64,000 nucleotides of DNA from Pseudomonas sp. PDM14 (GTDB taxonomy: Bacteria; Pseudomonadota; Gammaproteobacteria; Pseudomonadales; Pseudomonadaceae), in contig NZ_JACVAQ010000002.1 of assembly GCF_014851905.1 (NCBI RefSeq), positions 744,001-808,000 of the forward strand. Direction: 5' to 3'. Every line of letters starts with the position of its first letter. Positions within the stretch are counted from its first letter, which is position 1. Below are positions 17,336-25,782 of this stretch, piece by piece. The notes beneath the pieces were generated by a model. The model did not search any database and had not been told where the DNA came from. It saw only the letters and a list, made by a program, of their open reading frames with translations. Position numbers and translations under genes: made by a program.

Positions 17336-17381
17336 ACTGACTCCTTGGACAACTTTCAGACAAGCCTATCCCAGGCAAGGA

Positions 17382-18182
17382 TCACTGCATAGGGTTGGCC
17401 TTTTCCTCGATCGCCCCACCGCTGCGCTGCAACTGATAGCGCCTGAGCAGCTCGCCCAAACGGCCATTTTTCTCCAGCACGGCGAGCGCCTGCGCCAGCT
17501 GCTGCGCGGTGATCGGCCCGTCGCGGCGCAGCAGCGCGTGGTGGTGATAGACCTGATCGGTACGCTCGGACACCAGCAGATCGGCCTGCTCCTGCGGGTG
17601 CGATTGCAGGTACAGGCGCAGGTACGAACGCGGCAGCACGCTGAGGTCGGCCCGGCGGTGCAGCAGCATCAGCAGGTTGCTGTCGTGGGAATAGGTGAGC
17701 ACCGCGTTGTAGGTACTGGAGAGGTAGTCCTGGTCCGCATTGAAACCGGCGAACCCGTAGTGATAGCCGCTGTACAGCGCCATGCGCTTGCCCTTGAGGC
17801 TGTCGAAATACTCCTGGCCGCGCCCCGGCTCGGCATGGGCGACGTACACCTCGGCATCGGTGATCTGCAGGTCGAGCCGGTCGGCGACGACGTCCTGCCA
17901 GCCCCAGTTCGGCGACTTGAAGAGGATCATGTCGTAACGACCGTGCACAAAGTCGCGGTAGCGCCGGGTCACGGAGGTCGGCACCAGCTCGAACCGGAAG
18001 GCCTCCTGGCTGGTGTTGAGGGCGTCCAGCAGCTCAGGCAGCAGGCCGCCGGGCAGGCTTTCGGGTTTGGCGATATAGGGCGGGAAATGGTAGGCGCCGA
18101 CCTTGACCGGCTGCGCGGCTGCGACCAGCTGACTCGCCAGGAGCACTGCACCAAGTAGCAGGAGCTTGCAGGTCACACGCAC
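17382..18182 (-). CDS. Orphan family-3 solute-binding protein, paralogue
   Basis: 266 residues, Sec signal cut near VAA/AQP. Same family and same hallmark segments as the gene 46 bases downstream (KVGAYHFPPYIAKPE, AEPGRGQEYFD, GYHYGFAGFN, YSHDSNL). Transcribed first of the pair. Again no transport partners. The conserved GYHYGFAGFN block is more similar than the rest, suggesting a shared ligand or partner surface. Confidence 0.8.
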   Translation of the reverse strand: MRVTCKLLLLGAVLLASQLVAAAQPVKVGAYHFPPYIAKPESLPGGLLPELLDALNTSQEAFRFELVPTSVTRRYRDFVHGRYDMILFKSPNWGWQDVVADRLDLQITDAEVYVAHAEPGRGQEYFDSLKGKRMALYSGYHYGFAGFNADQDYLSSTYNAVLTYSHDSNLLMLLHRRADLSVLPRSYLRLYLQSHPQEQADLLVSERTDQVYHHHALLRRDGPITAQQLAQALAVLEKNGRLGELLRRYQLQRSGGAIEEKANPMQ

Positions 18183-18249
18183 CGGAATACCTCAGACAGA
18201 GCCCAGGGGACGTGCCGCCGGCTGGCTGGCCGCCCCCCTGCAGCTTAGC

Positions 18250-18882
18250 CTATTCGGTACGGGCGTCCTTGATGACCAGCGTCAGCGCTTCCTCGGCGAG
18301 CTGGTCGAGGCTCATCTTGCCGTCGGCACGGAACCAGGTGGTGCTCCAGCTCAGCGCGCCGGTGAGGAAACGCCGCAGGATGAACGGGTCGCCCTGTACA
18401 TAGCCGGCGACGCGCGCCTCGCCGAGCACGTCCAGCCAGATCTGCTCGTAGGTGTCGCGCAGCGCGAGAATGTGCGCGCGGCCTTCCTCGGACAGCGAAC
18501 GCCATTCGTAGACCAGCACGGCCATCGCCTCGCCAGTGCCGCCCATGATCGACTGCAGCTCACAGCGGATCAGCGCCAGCACACGCTCGCGCAGGTTGGC
18601 GGCATCGGCCAGCGCGGCGTGCATCAACGCGGTGTTGTAGCGCACGGTTTCCTCCATCACCGAACGGAGGATCTCGTCCTTGCTCTTGAAGTGGTGAAAG
18701 ATGCTGCCGGACTGGATGCCGACGGCCCCCGCCAGGTCGCGGACCGTGGTGCGTTCGTAGCCCTTGCTGCGAAACAGGTGGGCCGCAGTTTGCAGCAGCT
18801 TGCCGCGCGCGCTTTCCGGGTCGGTCACCTGGCCGCTGGCCACCAGTTGCTGCATCACGGCGCGGGCCTTGTGATCGTCCAA
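18250..18882 (-). CDS. atuR: TetR-family repressor AtuR
   Basis: 210 residues. N-terminal helix-turn-helix around [21 protein letters not shown], then an all-helical ligand domain. Divergent from atuA, as AtuR is in P. aeruginosa and P. citronellolis, where it represses the terpene cluster. I choose the TTG at 18882 because GGAG lies nine bases upstream; the longest frame would start at 18981 inside the operator. A terpenoid or acyl-CoA inducer is likely. Confidence 0.85.
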   Translation of the reverse strand: MDDHKARAVMQQLVASGQVTDPESARGKLLQTAAHLFRSKGYERTTVRDLAGAVGIQSGSIFHHFKSKDEILRSVMEETVRYNTALMHAALADAANLRERVLALIRCELQSIMGGTGEAMAVLVYEWRSLSEEGRAHILALRDTYEQIWLDVLGEARVAGYVQGDPFILRRFLTGALSWSTTWFRADGKMSLDQLAEEALTLVIKDARTE

Positions 18883-18973
18883 ACTCGTTTTCTCCGCAGG
18901 GGAAATGGGGGCGACGCGCCAGGACTGGCGTGCCGTGGAAACTGATGGACGAAATTTACGGGGCACAAGCCAC

Positions 18974-19033
18974 CCAAGCAAGCGCTTGGCTAAAAAGTTG
19001 CTCGCGGGACTTTCAAACCAAGCGCTTGCTTGG
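18974..19033 (+). promoter_or_regulatory. Twin AtuR operators in the atuR-atuA spacer
   Basis: Box 1 at 18974-18989 is CCAAGCAAGCGCTTGG and box 2 at 19018-19033 is its exact reverse complement; each is itself a six-base-arm palindrome around a four-base centre. AtuR is reported to bind two 13-bp inverted repeats in this spacer in P. aeruginosa, which agrees. Box 2 fills the spacer between a possible -35 (TTTCAA, 19011) and -10 (TAATGT, 19034) for atuA. Confidence 0.85.
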
Positions 19034-19076
19034 TAATGTCTTCTCCATCTTCTGGCGTCGATGGAATCCTATAAAA

Positions 19077-20864
19077 ATGAGCAAGACCATCCGCATTGGC
19101 TGCGCCTCCGCCTTCTGGGGCGACACCTCCACTGCTGCCGCGCAGCTGGTGCGCGGCACCGAGCTGGACTACCTGGTGTTCGACTACCTGGCCGAGATCA
19201 CCATGTCGATCATGGCCGGAGCGAAAATGAAGAAGCCGGACGAAGGCTTCGCCACCGATTTCATCGACGTGCTCGCCCCGCTGCTGCAGGACATTGCCGC
19301 CAAGAACATCCGCGTCATCAGCAACGCCGGCGGGGTCAACCCGCAGGCCTGCGCGGCTGCCCTGAGCGCCGCCTGCGCCAAGGCTGGTGTCGACCTGAAG
19401 ATCGCCGTGCTGCATGGCGACAACCTGCAACCCAAGCTCGGCGAACTGGCCAAGGCCGGTACCACCGAGATGTTCAGTGGCGCGCCGCTGCCGCCCATGT
19501 GCGTATCGGTCAACGCCTACCTCGGCGCGCCGGGCATCGTCGAGGCGCTGAAACTCGGCGCCGATATCGTCATTACTGGCCGCGTGGTCGACAGCGCGGT
19601 GGTCAGCGCCGCGCTGGTGCATGAATTCAACTGGAGCTGGAACGACTACGACAAGCTGGCCCAGGCCGCCCTCGCCGGCCACATCATCGAATGCGGCGCG
19701 CAGTGCACCGGCGGCAACTTCACCGACTGGCGCGACGTGCCGGACTACGAGCACATCGGCTTCCCGGTGGTGGAAGTCAGCGCCGACGCAAGCTTCATCG
19801 TCGCCAAGCCGGCAGGCAGCGGCGGCCTGGTCACGCCGTTCACCGTCGGCGAGCAGATGCTCTATGAAATCGGCGACCCACGCGCCTACTACCTGCCCGA
19901 CGTGATCTGCGATTTCACCCAGGTCAGCCTGAGCCAGGCCGGCCAGGATCAGGTTCTCGTGCAGGGCGCCAAGGGCCTGCCGCCGACCGATCAGTACAAG
20001 GTCAGCGCCACCTATCCGGAAGGCTTCCGCTGCACCGCCAGCTGCCTGATCGCCGGCATCGACGCGGTGGCCAAGGCCGAGCGCGTCAGCCAGGCGATCA
20101 TCGCCAAGACCGAGGAAATCTTCGCCGAGCGCGGCTGGGGGCCCTACCGCGAAGTGCACATCGAGCTGCTCGGCAGCGAAGCCACCTACGGCCCGCACGG
20201 GCAACGGCAGGACACCCGCGAAGTGGTGATCAAGCTGGCAGTGCGCCACGCCAAGAAGGAAGCGCTGATCCTGTTCTCCCGCGAGATCGCCCAGGCCGCC
20301 ACCGGCATGGCGCCGGGGCTGACCGGCATCGTCGGCGGGCGGCCGACCGTGTACCCGGTGATCCGTCTGTTCAGCTTCCTCACCGACAAGCGCAACTGCA
20401 GCCTGGAGGTGAGCCTCGGCGAGCAGCGCCAGCCGGTCGCCCTGCCGAAGCTGGGCGCCTTCGATCCACGGCAACTGGCCGTCGCCAGCGAACCACCACA
20501 ACCCCAGGGCGAAGCCGATGCCAGCGTGCCACTGATCAAGCTGGCCGTGGCGCGCTCCGGCGACAAGGGCAACCACAGCAACATCGGCGTGATGGCGCGC
20601 AAGCCCGAGTACCTGCCGTGGATCGCCGAGGCATTGAGCAAGGAAGCGCTGGTCGACTGGATGAGCCATGTGCTCGACCCACAGACCGGGCGCGTCGAGC
20701 GCTGGTATCTGCCGGGCAGCCAAAGCCTCAACTTCCTGCTGGAGAACGCCCTGGGCGGCGGCGGCGTGGCCAGCCTGCGTATCGACCCGCAGGGCAAGGC
20801 CTTCGCCCAGCAGCTGCTGGAGCTCCCGGTGTCGGTGCCCAGCGCATTGGCCAAGACTTTGTAG
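19077..20864 (+). CDS. atuA: Acyclic terpene utilisation protein AtuA
   Basis: 595 residues: DUF1446/AtuA domain (about 1-460) and a C-terminal ferredoxin-like AtuA domain (about 500-590, with [20 protein letters not shown]). Required for citronellol and geraniol degradation in Pseudomonas; its reaction is not established. The ATG at 19077 follows the twin operators by 43 bases, with only a weak GGA upstream. First gene of the cluster. It is followed by a 155-base spacer containing a palindromic repeat. Confidence 0.92.
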   Translation: MSKTIRIGCASAFWGDTSTAAAQLVRGTELDYLVFDYLAEITMSIMAGAKMKKPDEGFATDFIDVLAPLLQDIAAKNIRVISNAGGVNPQACAAALSAACAKAGVDLKIAVLHGDNLQPKLGELAKAGTTEMFSGAPLPPMCVSVNAYLGAPGIVEALKLGADIVITGRVVDSAVVSAALVHEFNWSWNDYDKLAQAALAGHIIECGAQCTGGNFTDWRDVPDYEHIGFPVVEVSADASFIVAKPAGSGGLVTPFTVGEQMLYEIGDPRAYYLPDVICDFTQVSLSQAGQDQVLVQGAKGLPPTDQYKVSATYPEGFRCTASCLIAGIDAVAKAERVSQAIIAKTEEIFAERGWGPYREVHIELLGSEATYGPHGQRQDTREVVIKLAVRHAKKEALILFSREIAQAATGMAPGLTGIVGGRPTVYPVIRLFSFLTDKRNCSLEVSLGEQRQPVALPKLGAFDPRQLAVASEPPQPQGEADASVPLIKLAVARSGDKGNHSNIGVMARKPEYLPWIAEALSKEALVDWMSHVLDPQTGRVERWYLPGSQSLNFLLENALGGGGVASLRIDPQGKAFAQQLLELPVSVPSALAKTL

Positions 20865-20887
20865 AGTGGATTGATTGTTCCCGCGTT

Positions 20888-20988
20888 GATCGTTCCCACG
20901 TTCCGCGTGGGAACGCAGGCAGCGACGCTCTGCGTCGCATGGGACGCAGAGCGTCCCCGGAGCGGTTCCCGCGCAGAGCGTGGGAACC
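20888..20988. repeat. REP/BIME-like palindromic element, copy 1
   Basis: Three hairpins in series: GTTCCCACG/CGTGGGAAC (20892-20914), a perfect 13-bp arm pair GACGCTCTGCGTC/GACGCAGAGCGTC (20924-20955) and GGTTCCC/GGGAACC (20964-20988). Fills the atuA-atuB spacer. Related copies lie at 24.7 and 27.8 kb. Confidence 0.85.
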
Positions 20989-21019
20989 ATCGAACAGATA
21001 GAGCCGAAGGACAACAACA

Positions 21020-21892
21020 ATGAGCTACGACTCAGTCTTCAAACCCGGCCTGTTCGCCGGCCAGACCATCCTGGTCACCGGCGGCGGCAGCGGCATCGGC
21101 CGCTGTGTGGCCCACGAGCTGGCCCACCTCGGCGCCCATGTGGTGCTGGTCGGGCGCAAGCTGGAGAAACTGGAAAAGACCGCCGGCGAAATCGCCGAAG
21201 ACGGTGGCAGCGCCAGCTTCGCCGTGTGCGATATCCGCGAGGAAGAAGCGGTCAAGGCGATGGTCAAGACGGTGATCGCCGAGCGCGGGCCGATCCACCA
21301 CCTGGTCAACAACGCCGGTGGCCAGTTCCCCGCGCCGCTGGTGTCGATCAACCAGAAAGGCTTCGAGACCGTGGTGCGCACCAACCTGGTCGGCGGCTTC
21401 CTGATCGCCCGCGAAGTGTTCAGCCAGAGCATGAGCAAGACCGGCGGCAGCATCGTCAACATGCTCGCCGACATGTGGGGCGGCATGCCCGGCATGGGCC
21501 ACTCCGGTGCCGCCCGCGCCGGCATGGAGAACTTCACCAAAACCGCCGCCTACGAGTGGGGCCACGCCGGCGTGCGGGTCAATGCCGTGGCGCCGGGCTG
21601 GATCGCCTCCAGCGGCATGGACACCTATCCCGAGTCGATGAAGAACATGATCCGCAACCTCAAGGATCACGTGCCGCTGCAGCGCATCGGCACCGAGTCG
21701 GAGGTGGCCGCGGCCATCGTCTTCCTGCTCTCCCCCGGCGCCAACTTCATCAGCGGTAACACCATCCGCATCGACGGCGCGGCCAGCCAGGGCACCCGTG
21801 CCTGGACCCTGGGCAAGGCGAAAAACAGCGAGTCCTACAACGGCTTTCATCGCGCCTACGTGCCCGATGTACTGAAAGACCAGGGAGAGTGA
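21020..21892 (+). CDS. atuB: SDR-family oxidoreductase AtuB
   Basis: 290 residues. Rossmann motif TGGGSGIG (20-27) and NNAG (97-100) are present. The classical catalytic YxxxK is not: the place reads HSGAAR (161-166), with Ser at the Tyr position and Arg at the Lys position. This resembles 2,4-dienoyl-CoA reductase-type SDRs rather than alcohol dehydrogenases, so a role on an unsaturated acyl-CoA is more likely than alcohol oxidation. Second gene of the atu cluster. Confidence 0.88.
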   Translation: MSYDSVFKPGLFAGQTILVTGGGSGIGRCVAHELAHLGAHVVLVGRKLEKLEKTAGEIAEDGGSASFAVCDIREEEAVKAMVKTVIAERGPIHHLVNNAGGQFPAPLVSINQKGFETVVRTNLVGGFLIAREVFSQSMSKTGGSIVNMLADMWGGMPGMGHSGAARAGMENFTKTAAYEWGHAGVRVNAVAPGWIASSGMDTYPESMKNMIRNLKDHVPLQRIGTESEVAAAIVFLLSPGANFISGNTIRIDGAASQGTRAWTLGKAKNSESYNGFHRAYVPDVLKDQGE

Positions 21893-21896
21893 TGCG

Positions 21897-23513
21897 ATGC
21901 CGGTGATCCAATCCGAACTCGACGTCCACGGCGACAGCTTCGCGCAGAACCGCGAGGCCATGCTGGCAACCATCGCCAGCTTCCGCGACGTCGAACAGAA
22001 GGTCCTCGACAAGGCCGCCGAGGCCAAACCCAAGTTCATCAAGCGCGGCCAGTTGCTGCCGCGCGAGCGCATCAACCTGCTGCTCGACTCCGGGGCGCCG
22101 TTCCTCGAGTTGGCCTCGCTGGCCGGCTACAAGCTGCACGACGACAAGGACGGCACCCAGGCCGGCGGCGGCATCATCGCCGGCATCGGCTACGTGGCCG
22201 GCGTGCGCTGCCTGGTGATTGCCAACAACAGCGCGATCAAGGGCGGCACCATCTCGCCCACCGGGCTGAAGAAATCCCTGCGCCTGCAGCAGATCGCCGT
22301 GGAAAACAAACTGCCGGTAATCACCCTGGCCGAAAGCGGCGGCGCCAACCTCAACTACGCCGCCGACATCTTCGTCGAAGGCGCCCGTGGCTTCGCCAAC
22401 CAGGCGCGGATGTCGGCCATGGGCCTGCCGCAGATCACCGTGGTACACGGCTCCAGCACCGCCGGCGGCGCCTACCAGCCGGGCCTCTCCGACTACGTGG
22501 TGGTGGTGCGCGGCAAGGCCAAGATGTTCCTCGCCGGCCCGCCCCTGCTGAAAGCTGCCACCGGTGAAGTGGCCACCGACGAGGAACTGGGTGGCGCCGA
22601 AATGCACGCCCAGGTCGCCGGCACCGCCGAATACCTGGCCGAAAACGACGCCGATGGCGTGCGCATCGCCCGCGAAGTCGCCGGCCTGCTGCCGTGGAAC
22701 GCGCAGCTGCCAGCGCGCCCGGCCAAGGCTTATAGCGAGCCGCTGTACCCGGCCGAGGAGCTACTCGGCATCGTCCCGGCCGACGCCAAGAAGCCCTACG
22801 ACGTGCGCGAAATCATCGCGCGCATCGCCGACGGCTCGGCCTTCCTCGACTTCAAGAACGAGTTCGACAGCCAGACCGTCTGCGGCCACCTGGCCATCGA
22901 AGGCCAGCCCTGCGGCTTTATCGGCAACAACGGGCCGATCACCCCGCGCGGCGCGGCCAAGGCAGCGCAGTTCATCCAGCTGTGCGAGCAGAGCAACACG
23001 CCGATCCTGTTCTTCCACAACACCACCGGCTTCATGGTCGGCACCGAATCGGAACAGAACGGCGTGATCAAGCACGGTTCCAAGCTGATCCAGGCGGTGG
23101 CCAATTGCACGGTGCCGAAGCTGACCATCGTCGTCGGCGGCTCCTACGGCGCCGGCAACTACGCCATGTGCGGCCGTGGCCTCGACCCGCGCTTCATCTT
23201 CGCCTGGCCCAACAGCAAGACCGCCGTGATGGGCGGCGCCCAGGCCGGCAAGGTGCTGCGCATCGTCACCGAGGACAAGCACCGCAAGGAAGGCAAAGAG
23301 GCCGACCCGAAGATGCTCGACATGCTGGAAATGGCCACCGCGCAGAAGCTCGACAGCCAGTCCACCGCGCTCTACGGCACCGCCAGCCTGTGGGACGACG
23401 GCCTGATTGACCCGCGTGACACGCGCAAGCTGCTCGGCTTCCTGCTGGATATTTGCGCAGAAGCCGCAGTACGCCCCCTCAAATCCAACTCGTTCGGCGT
23501 CGCCCGCCTGTAA
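21897..23513 (+). CDS. atuC: Geranyl-CoA carboxylase, carboxyltransferase subunit AtuC
   Basis: 538 residues, an acyl-CoA carboxylase beta subunit with two crotonase-like halves; oxyanion glycine pairs are visible at SSTAGGAYQPG and VGGSYGAGNYAM. Partner is the biotin protein AtuF encoded 2.3 kb downstream. By gene context it is the geranyl-CoA rather than the methylcrotonyl-CoA enzyme (no liu genes nearby). GGGAGAG precedes the ATG, four bases after atuB. Confidence 0.92.
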   Translation: MPVIQSELDVHGDSFAQNREAMLATIASFRDVEQKVLDKAAEAKPKFIKRGQLLPRERINLLLDSGAPFLELASLAGYKLHDDKDGTQAGGGIIAGIGYVAGVRCLVIANNSAIKGGTISPTGLKKSLRLQQIAVENKLPVITLAESGGANLNYAADIFVEGARGFANQARMSAMGLPQITVVHGSSTAGGAYQPGLSDYVVVVRGKAKMFLAGPPLLKAATGEVATDEELGGAEMHAQVAGTAEYLAENDADGVRIAREVAGLLPWNAQLPARPAKAYSEPLYPAEELLGIVPADAKKPYDVREIIARIADGSAFLDFKNEFDSQTVCGHLAIEGQPCGFIGNNGPITPRGAAKAAQFIQLCEQSNTPILFFHNTTGFMVGTESEQNGVIKHGSKLIQAVANCTVPKLTIVVGGSYGAGNYAMCGRGLDPRFIFAWPNSKTAVMGGAQAGKVLRIVTEDKHRKEGKEADPKMLDMLEMATAQKLDSQSTALYGTASLWDDGLIDPRDTRKLLGFLLDICAEAAVRPLKSNSFGVARL

Positions 23514-23533
23514 CCCTTCGGAGAACAATAAAA

Positions 23534-24691
23534 ATGATCTTCACCCAAGAACACGAAGAGCTTCGCCGCACCGTCCGCAACTTCGTCGACAAGGAAATCA
23601 ACCCGCACGTCGACGAGTGGGAGAAAGCCGGCAAATTCCCCATGCACGAGATCTTCAAGAAGGCCGGCGACCTCGGCCTGCTGGGCATCTCCAAGCCGGA
23701 GAAATTCGGCGGCATGGGCCTGGACTACAGCTACTCGGTGGTCGCCGCCGAAGAGTTCGGCACCATCCACTGCGGCGGCATCCCCATGTCCATCGGCGTG
23801 CAGACCGACATGTGCACCCCGGCCCTGGCGCGCTTCGGCTCCGATGAGCTGCGCGAGGAGTTCCTGCGTCCCGCCATCGCCGGCGACATGGTTGGCTGCA
23901 TCGGCGTCTCCGAAGTCGGCGCTGGCTCCGACGTCGCCGGCCTGAAGACCACCGCGCGCAAGGACGGCGACGACTACGTGATCAACGGCAGCAAGATGTG
24001 GATCACCAACTCCCCGTCTGCCGACTTCATCTGCCTGCTGGCCAACACCAGCGACGACAAGCCCCACGTCAACAAGTCGCTGATCGTGGTGCCGATGAAC
24101 ACCCCAGGCATCACCTTGAGCCCGCACCTGGACAAGCTCGGCATGCGCAGCTCGGAAACCGCCCAGGTGTTCTTCGACAACGTGCGCGTACCGCAGCGCA
24201 ACCGCATCGGCCACGAAGGCGCTGGTTTCATGATGCAGATGCTGCAGTTCCAGGAAGAACGCATGTTCGGCGCGGCCAACATGATCAAGGGCCTGGAGTA
24301 TTGCGTCGACAGCACCATCGAGTACTGCAAGCAACGCCACACCTTCGGCCAGCCGCTGATCGACAACCAGGTCATCCACTTCCGCATGGCCGAACTGCAG
24401 AGCGAGATCGAGGCCCTGCGCGCCCTCGTCTACCACGCCACCGAGCTGTACATCAAAGGCCGCGACGTGACCAAGCTGGCCTCCATGGCCAAGCTCAAGG
24501 CCGGCCGCCTGGGCCGCGAAGTCACCGACAGCTGCCTGCAGTACTGGGGCGGCATGGGCTTCATGTGGGACAACCCGGTGTCGCGCGCCTACCGCGACGT
24601 GCGCCTGGTCTCCATCGGCGGCGGCGCCGACGAAATCATGCTGGGCATCATCTGCAAGCTGATGGGCACCCTGCCCGGCAAAAAGAAATAA
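23534..24691 (+). CDS. atuD: Citronellyl-CoA dehydrogenase AtuD
   Basis: 385-residue acyl-CoA dehydrogenase; FAD-binding segments GCIGVSEVGAGSDVAGLKT and WITNS, the RMFGAANM helix and C-terminal YWGGMGFM are present. In the Atu pathway it converts citronellyl-CoA to cis-geranyl-CoA. Electrons should go to EtfBA and ETF-QO, both in this window. ATG 23534 has GGAGAA upstream, 20 bases after atuC. Confidence 0.92.
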   Translation: MIFTQEHEELRRTVRNFVDKEINPHVDEWEKAGKFPMHEIFKKAGDLGLLGISKPEKFGGMGLDYSYSVVAAEEFGTIHCGGIPMSIGVQTDMCTPALARFGSDELREEFLRPAIAGDMVGCIGVSEVGAGSDVAGLKTTARKDGDDYVINGSKMWITNSPSADFICLLANTSDDKPHVNKSLIVVPMNTPGITLSPHLDKLGMRSSETAQVFFDNVRVPQRNRIGHEGAGFMMQMLQFQEERMFGAANMIKGLEYCVDSTIEYCKQRHTFGQPLIDNQVIHFRMAELQSEIEALRALVYHATELYIKGRDVTKLASMAKLKAGRLGREVTDSCLQYWGGMGFMWDNPVSRAYRDVRLVSIGGGADEIMLGIICKLMGTLPGKKK

Positions 24692-24701
24692 CTTCGCCGA
24701 T

Positions 24702-24814
24702 GGTTCCCACTTCGAGGCGTCGAACCGACTGCGTGGGAACCCAGAACGGGACGCTCCGCGTCCCAGCGGCGCAGAGCACCGCACAGCGCATTCCCATGCA
24801 GAGCGTGGGAACGA
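24702..24814. repeat. REP/BIME-like palindromic element, copy 2 (degenerate)
   Basis: GGTTCCCAC and GCGTGGGAACC arms, a GGGACGC/GCGTCCC hairpin and a terminal TTCCCATGC...GCGTGGGAA hairpin repeat the order seen in copy 1 with many changes. Fills the atuD-atuE spacer. Confidence 0.75.
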
Positions 24815-24830
24815 TCACGAGGAGCCTGTG

Positions 24831-25628
24831 ATGGCTGAACTACCGAATACGCAAACCCTGCTGCTGGAGCAGGTCGAGGGCGTGCTCTACGTCACCCTCA
24901 ACCGCCCGGAAAGCCGCAACGCCATGAGCCTGGCGATGGTCGAGGAACTGCGCGCCGTGCTGCGCGCGGTGCGCGTCGACCTGAACGTGCGCGCCCTGGT
25001 GCTGCGCGGCGCCGACGGCCACTTCTGCGCCGGCGGCGATATCAAGGACATGGCCGGTGCCAGAGCCCGCGGCAGCGACGCCTACCGCGAGCTGAACCGC
25101 GCCTTCGGCAGCCTGCTGGAGGAAGCCCAGTGCGCACCGCAGGTGCTGGTCGCCGTACTGGAAGGCGCAGTGCTCGGCGGCGGCTTTGGCCTGGCCTGCG
25201 TCTCCGACATCGCCATCGCCCACCAGGGCGCCAAGTTCGGCCTGCCGGAAACCAGCCTGGGCATTCTGCCGGCGCAGATCGCGCCGTTCGTGGTCAAGCG
25301 CATCGGCCTAACCCAGGCCCGTCGTCTGGCCCTGACTGCCGCCCGCTTCGACGGTGCCGAGGCCTTGCGCCTGGGCCTGGTGCACTTCAGCGAAGCCGAC
25401 GACCAGGCCGTGGTCGACCGCCTCGCCGAATGCCTGCAGCAGATACGTCAGTGCGCACCGGGCGCCAATGCGGCGACCAAGGCGCTGCTGCTGGCCACCG
25501 AAACGGAGAACCTCGGCAGCCTGCTCGACCACGCCGCCGGCCAGTTCGCCGAAGCGGTGCTGGGCAGCGAAGGCGCGGAAGGCACCATGGCCTTCGTGCA
25601 GAAGCGCAAGCCGAAGTGGGCTGAGTGA
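24831..25628 (+). CDS. atuE: Isohexenylglutaconyl-CoA hydratase AtuE
   Basis: 265-residue crotonase. Core motifs are FCAGGDIKDMAG and EGAVLGGGFGLACVSD (oxyanion hole), then GLPETSLGILPA. In the Atu pathway it hydrates isohexenylglutaconyl-CoA. ATG 24831 has GAGGAG six bases upstream, so it is preferred to the GTG one codon earlier. Confidence 0.9.
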   Translation: MAELPNTQTLLLEQVEGVLYVTLNRPESRNAMSLAMVEELRAVLRAVRVDLNVRALVLRGADGHFCAGGDIKDMAGARARGSDAYRELNRAFGSLLEEAQCAPQVLVAVLEGAVLGGGFGLACVSDIAIAHQGAKFGLPETSLGILPAQIAPFVVKRIGLTQARRLALTAARFDGAEALRLGLVHFSEADDQAVVDRLAECLQQIRQCAPGANAATKALLLATETENLGSLLDHAAGQFAEAVLGSEGAEGTMAFVQKRKPKWAE

Positions 25629-25648
25629 CTCAGGCACACACGAACAAC

Positions 25649-25740
25649 TCCCTCTCCCGCCGGGAGAGGGCTGGGGTGAGGGGAAGACCGCACGGGCTGA
25701 ACCATCCCTCACCCCTGGCCCCTCTCCCAACGGGAGAGGG
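25649..25740. repeat. Inverted pair of CCCTCTCCC-type intergenic repeats
   Basis: Two units, each with a CCTCTCCC-N4-GGGAGAGG hairpin next to a GGGGTGAGGG (or complement) tail, arranged head to head between atuE and atuF. The type is widespread between genes in proteobacteria. The whole could fold as one large cruciform. Confidence 0.8.
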
Positions 25741-25782
25741 GAACAAATCGAGCGGTTTGAACGGCAGGAGTAAAAAAACAAC

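Noticed and set aside
18883..18981. AtuR starting at 18981
   Set aside because: That start lies inside the first operator and adds 33 residues without family support; TTG 18882 has a ribosome site.
18990..21020. A 676-codon open frame opposite atuA
   Set aside because: Shadow of atuA; no start signal, no recognisable domain, repetitive Gly-Ala-Val-Asp composition.
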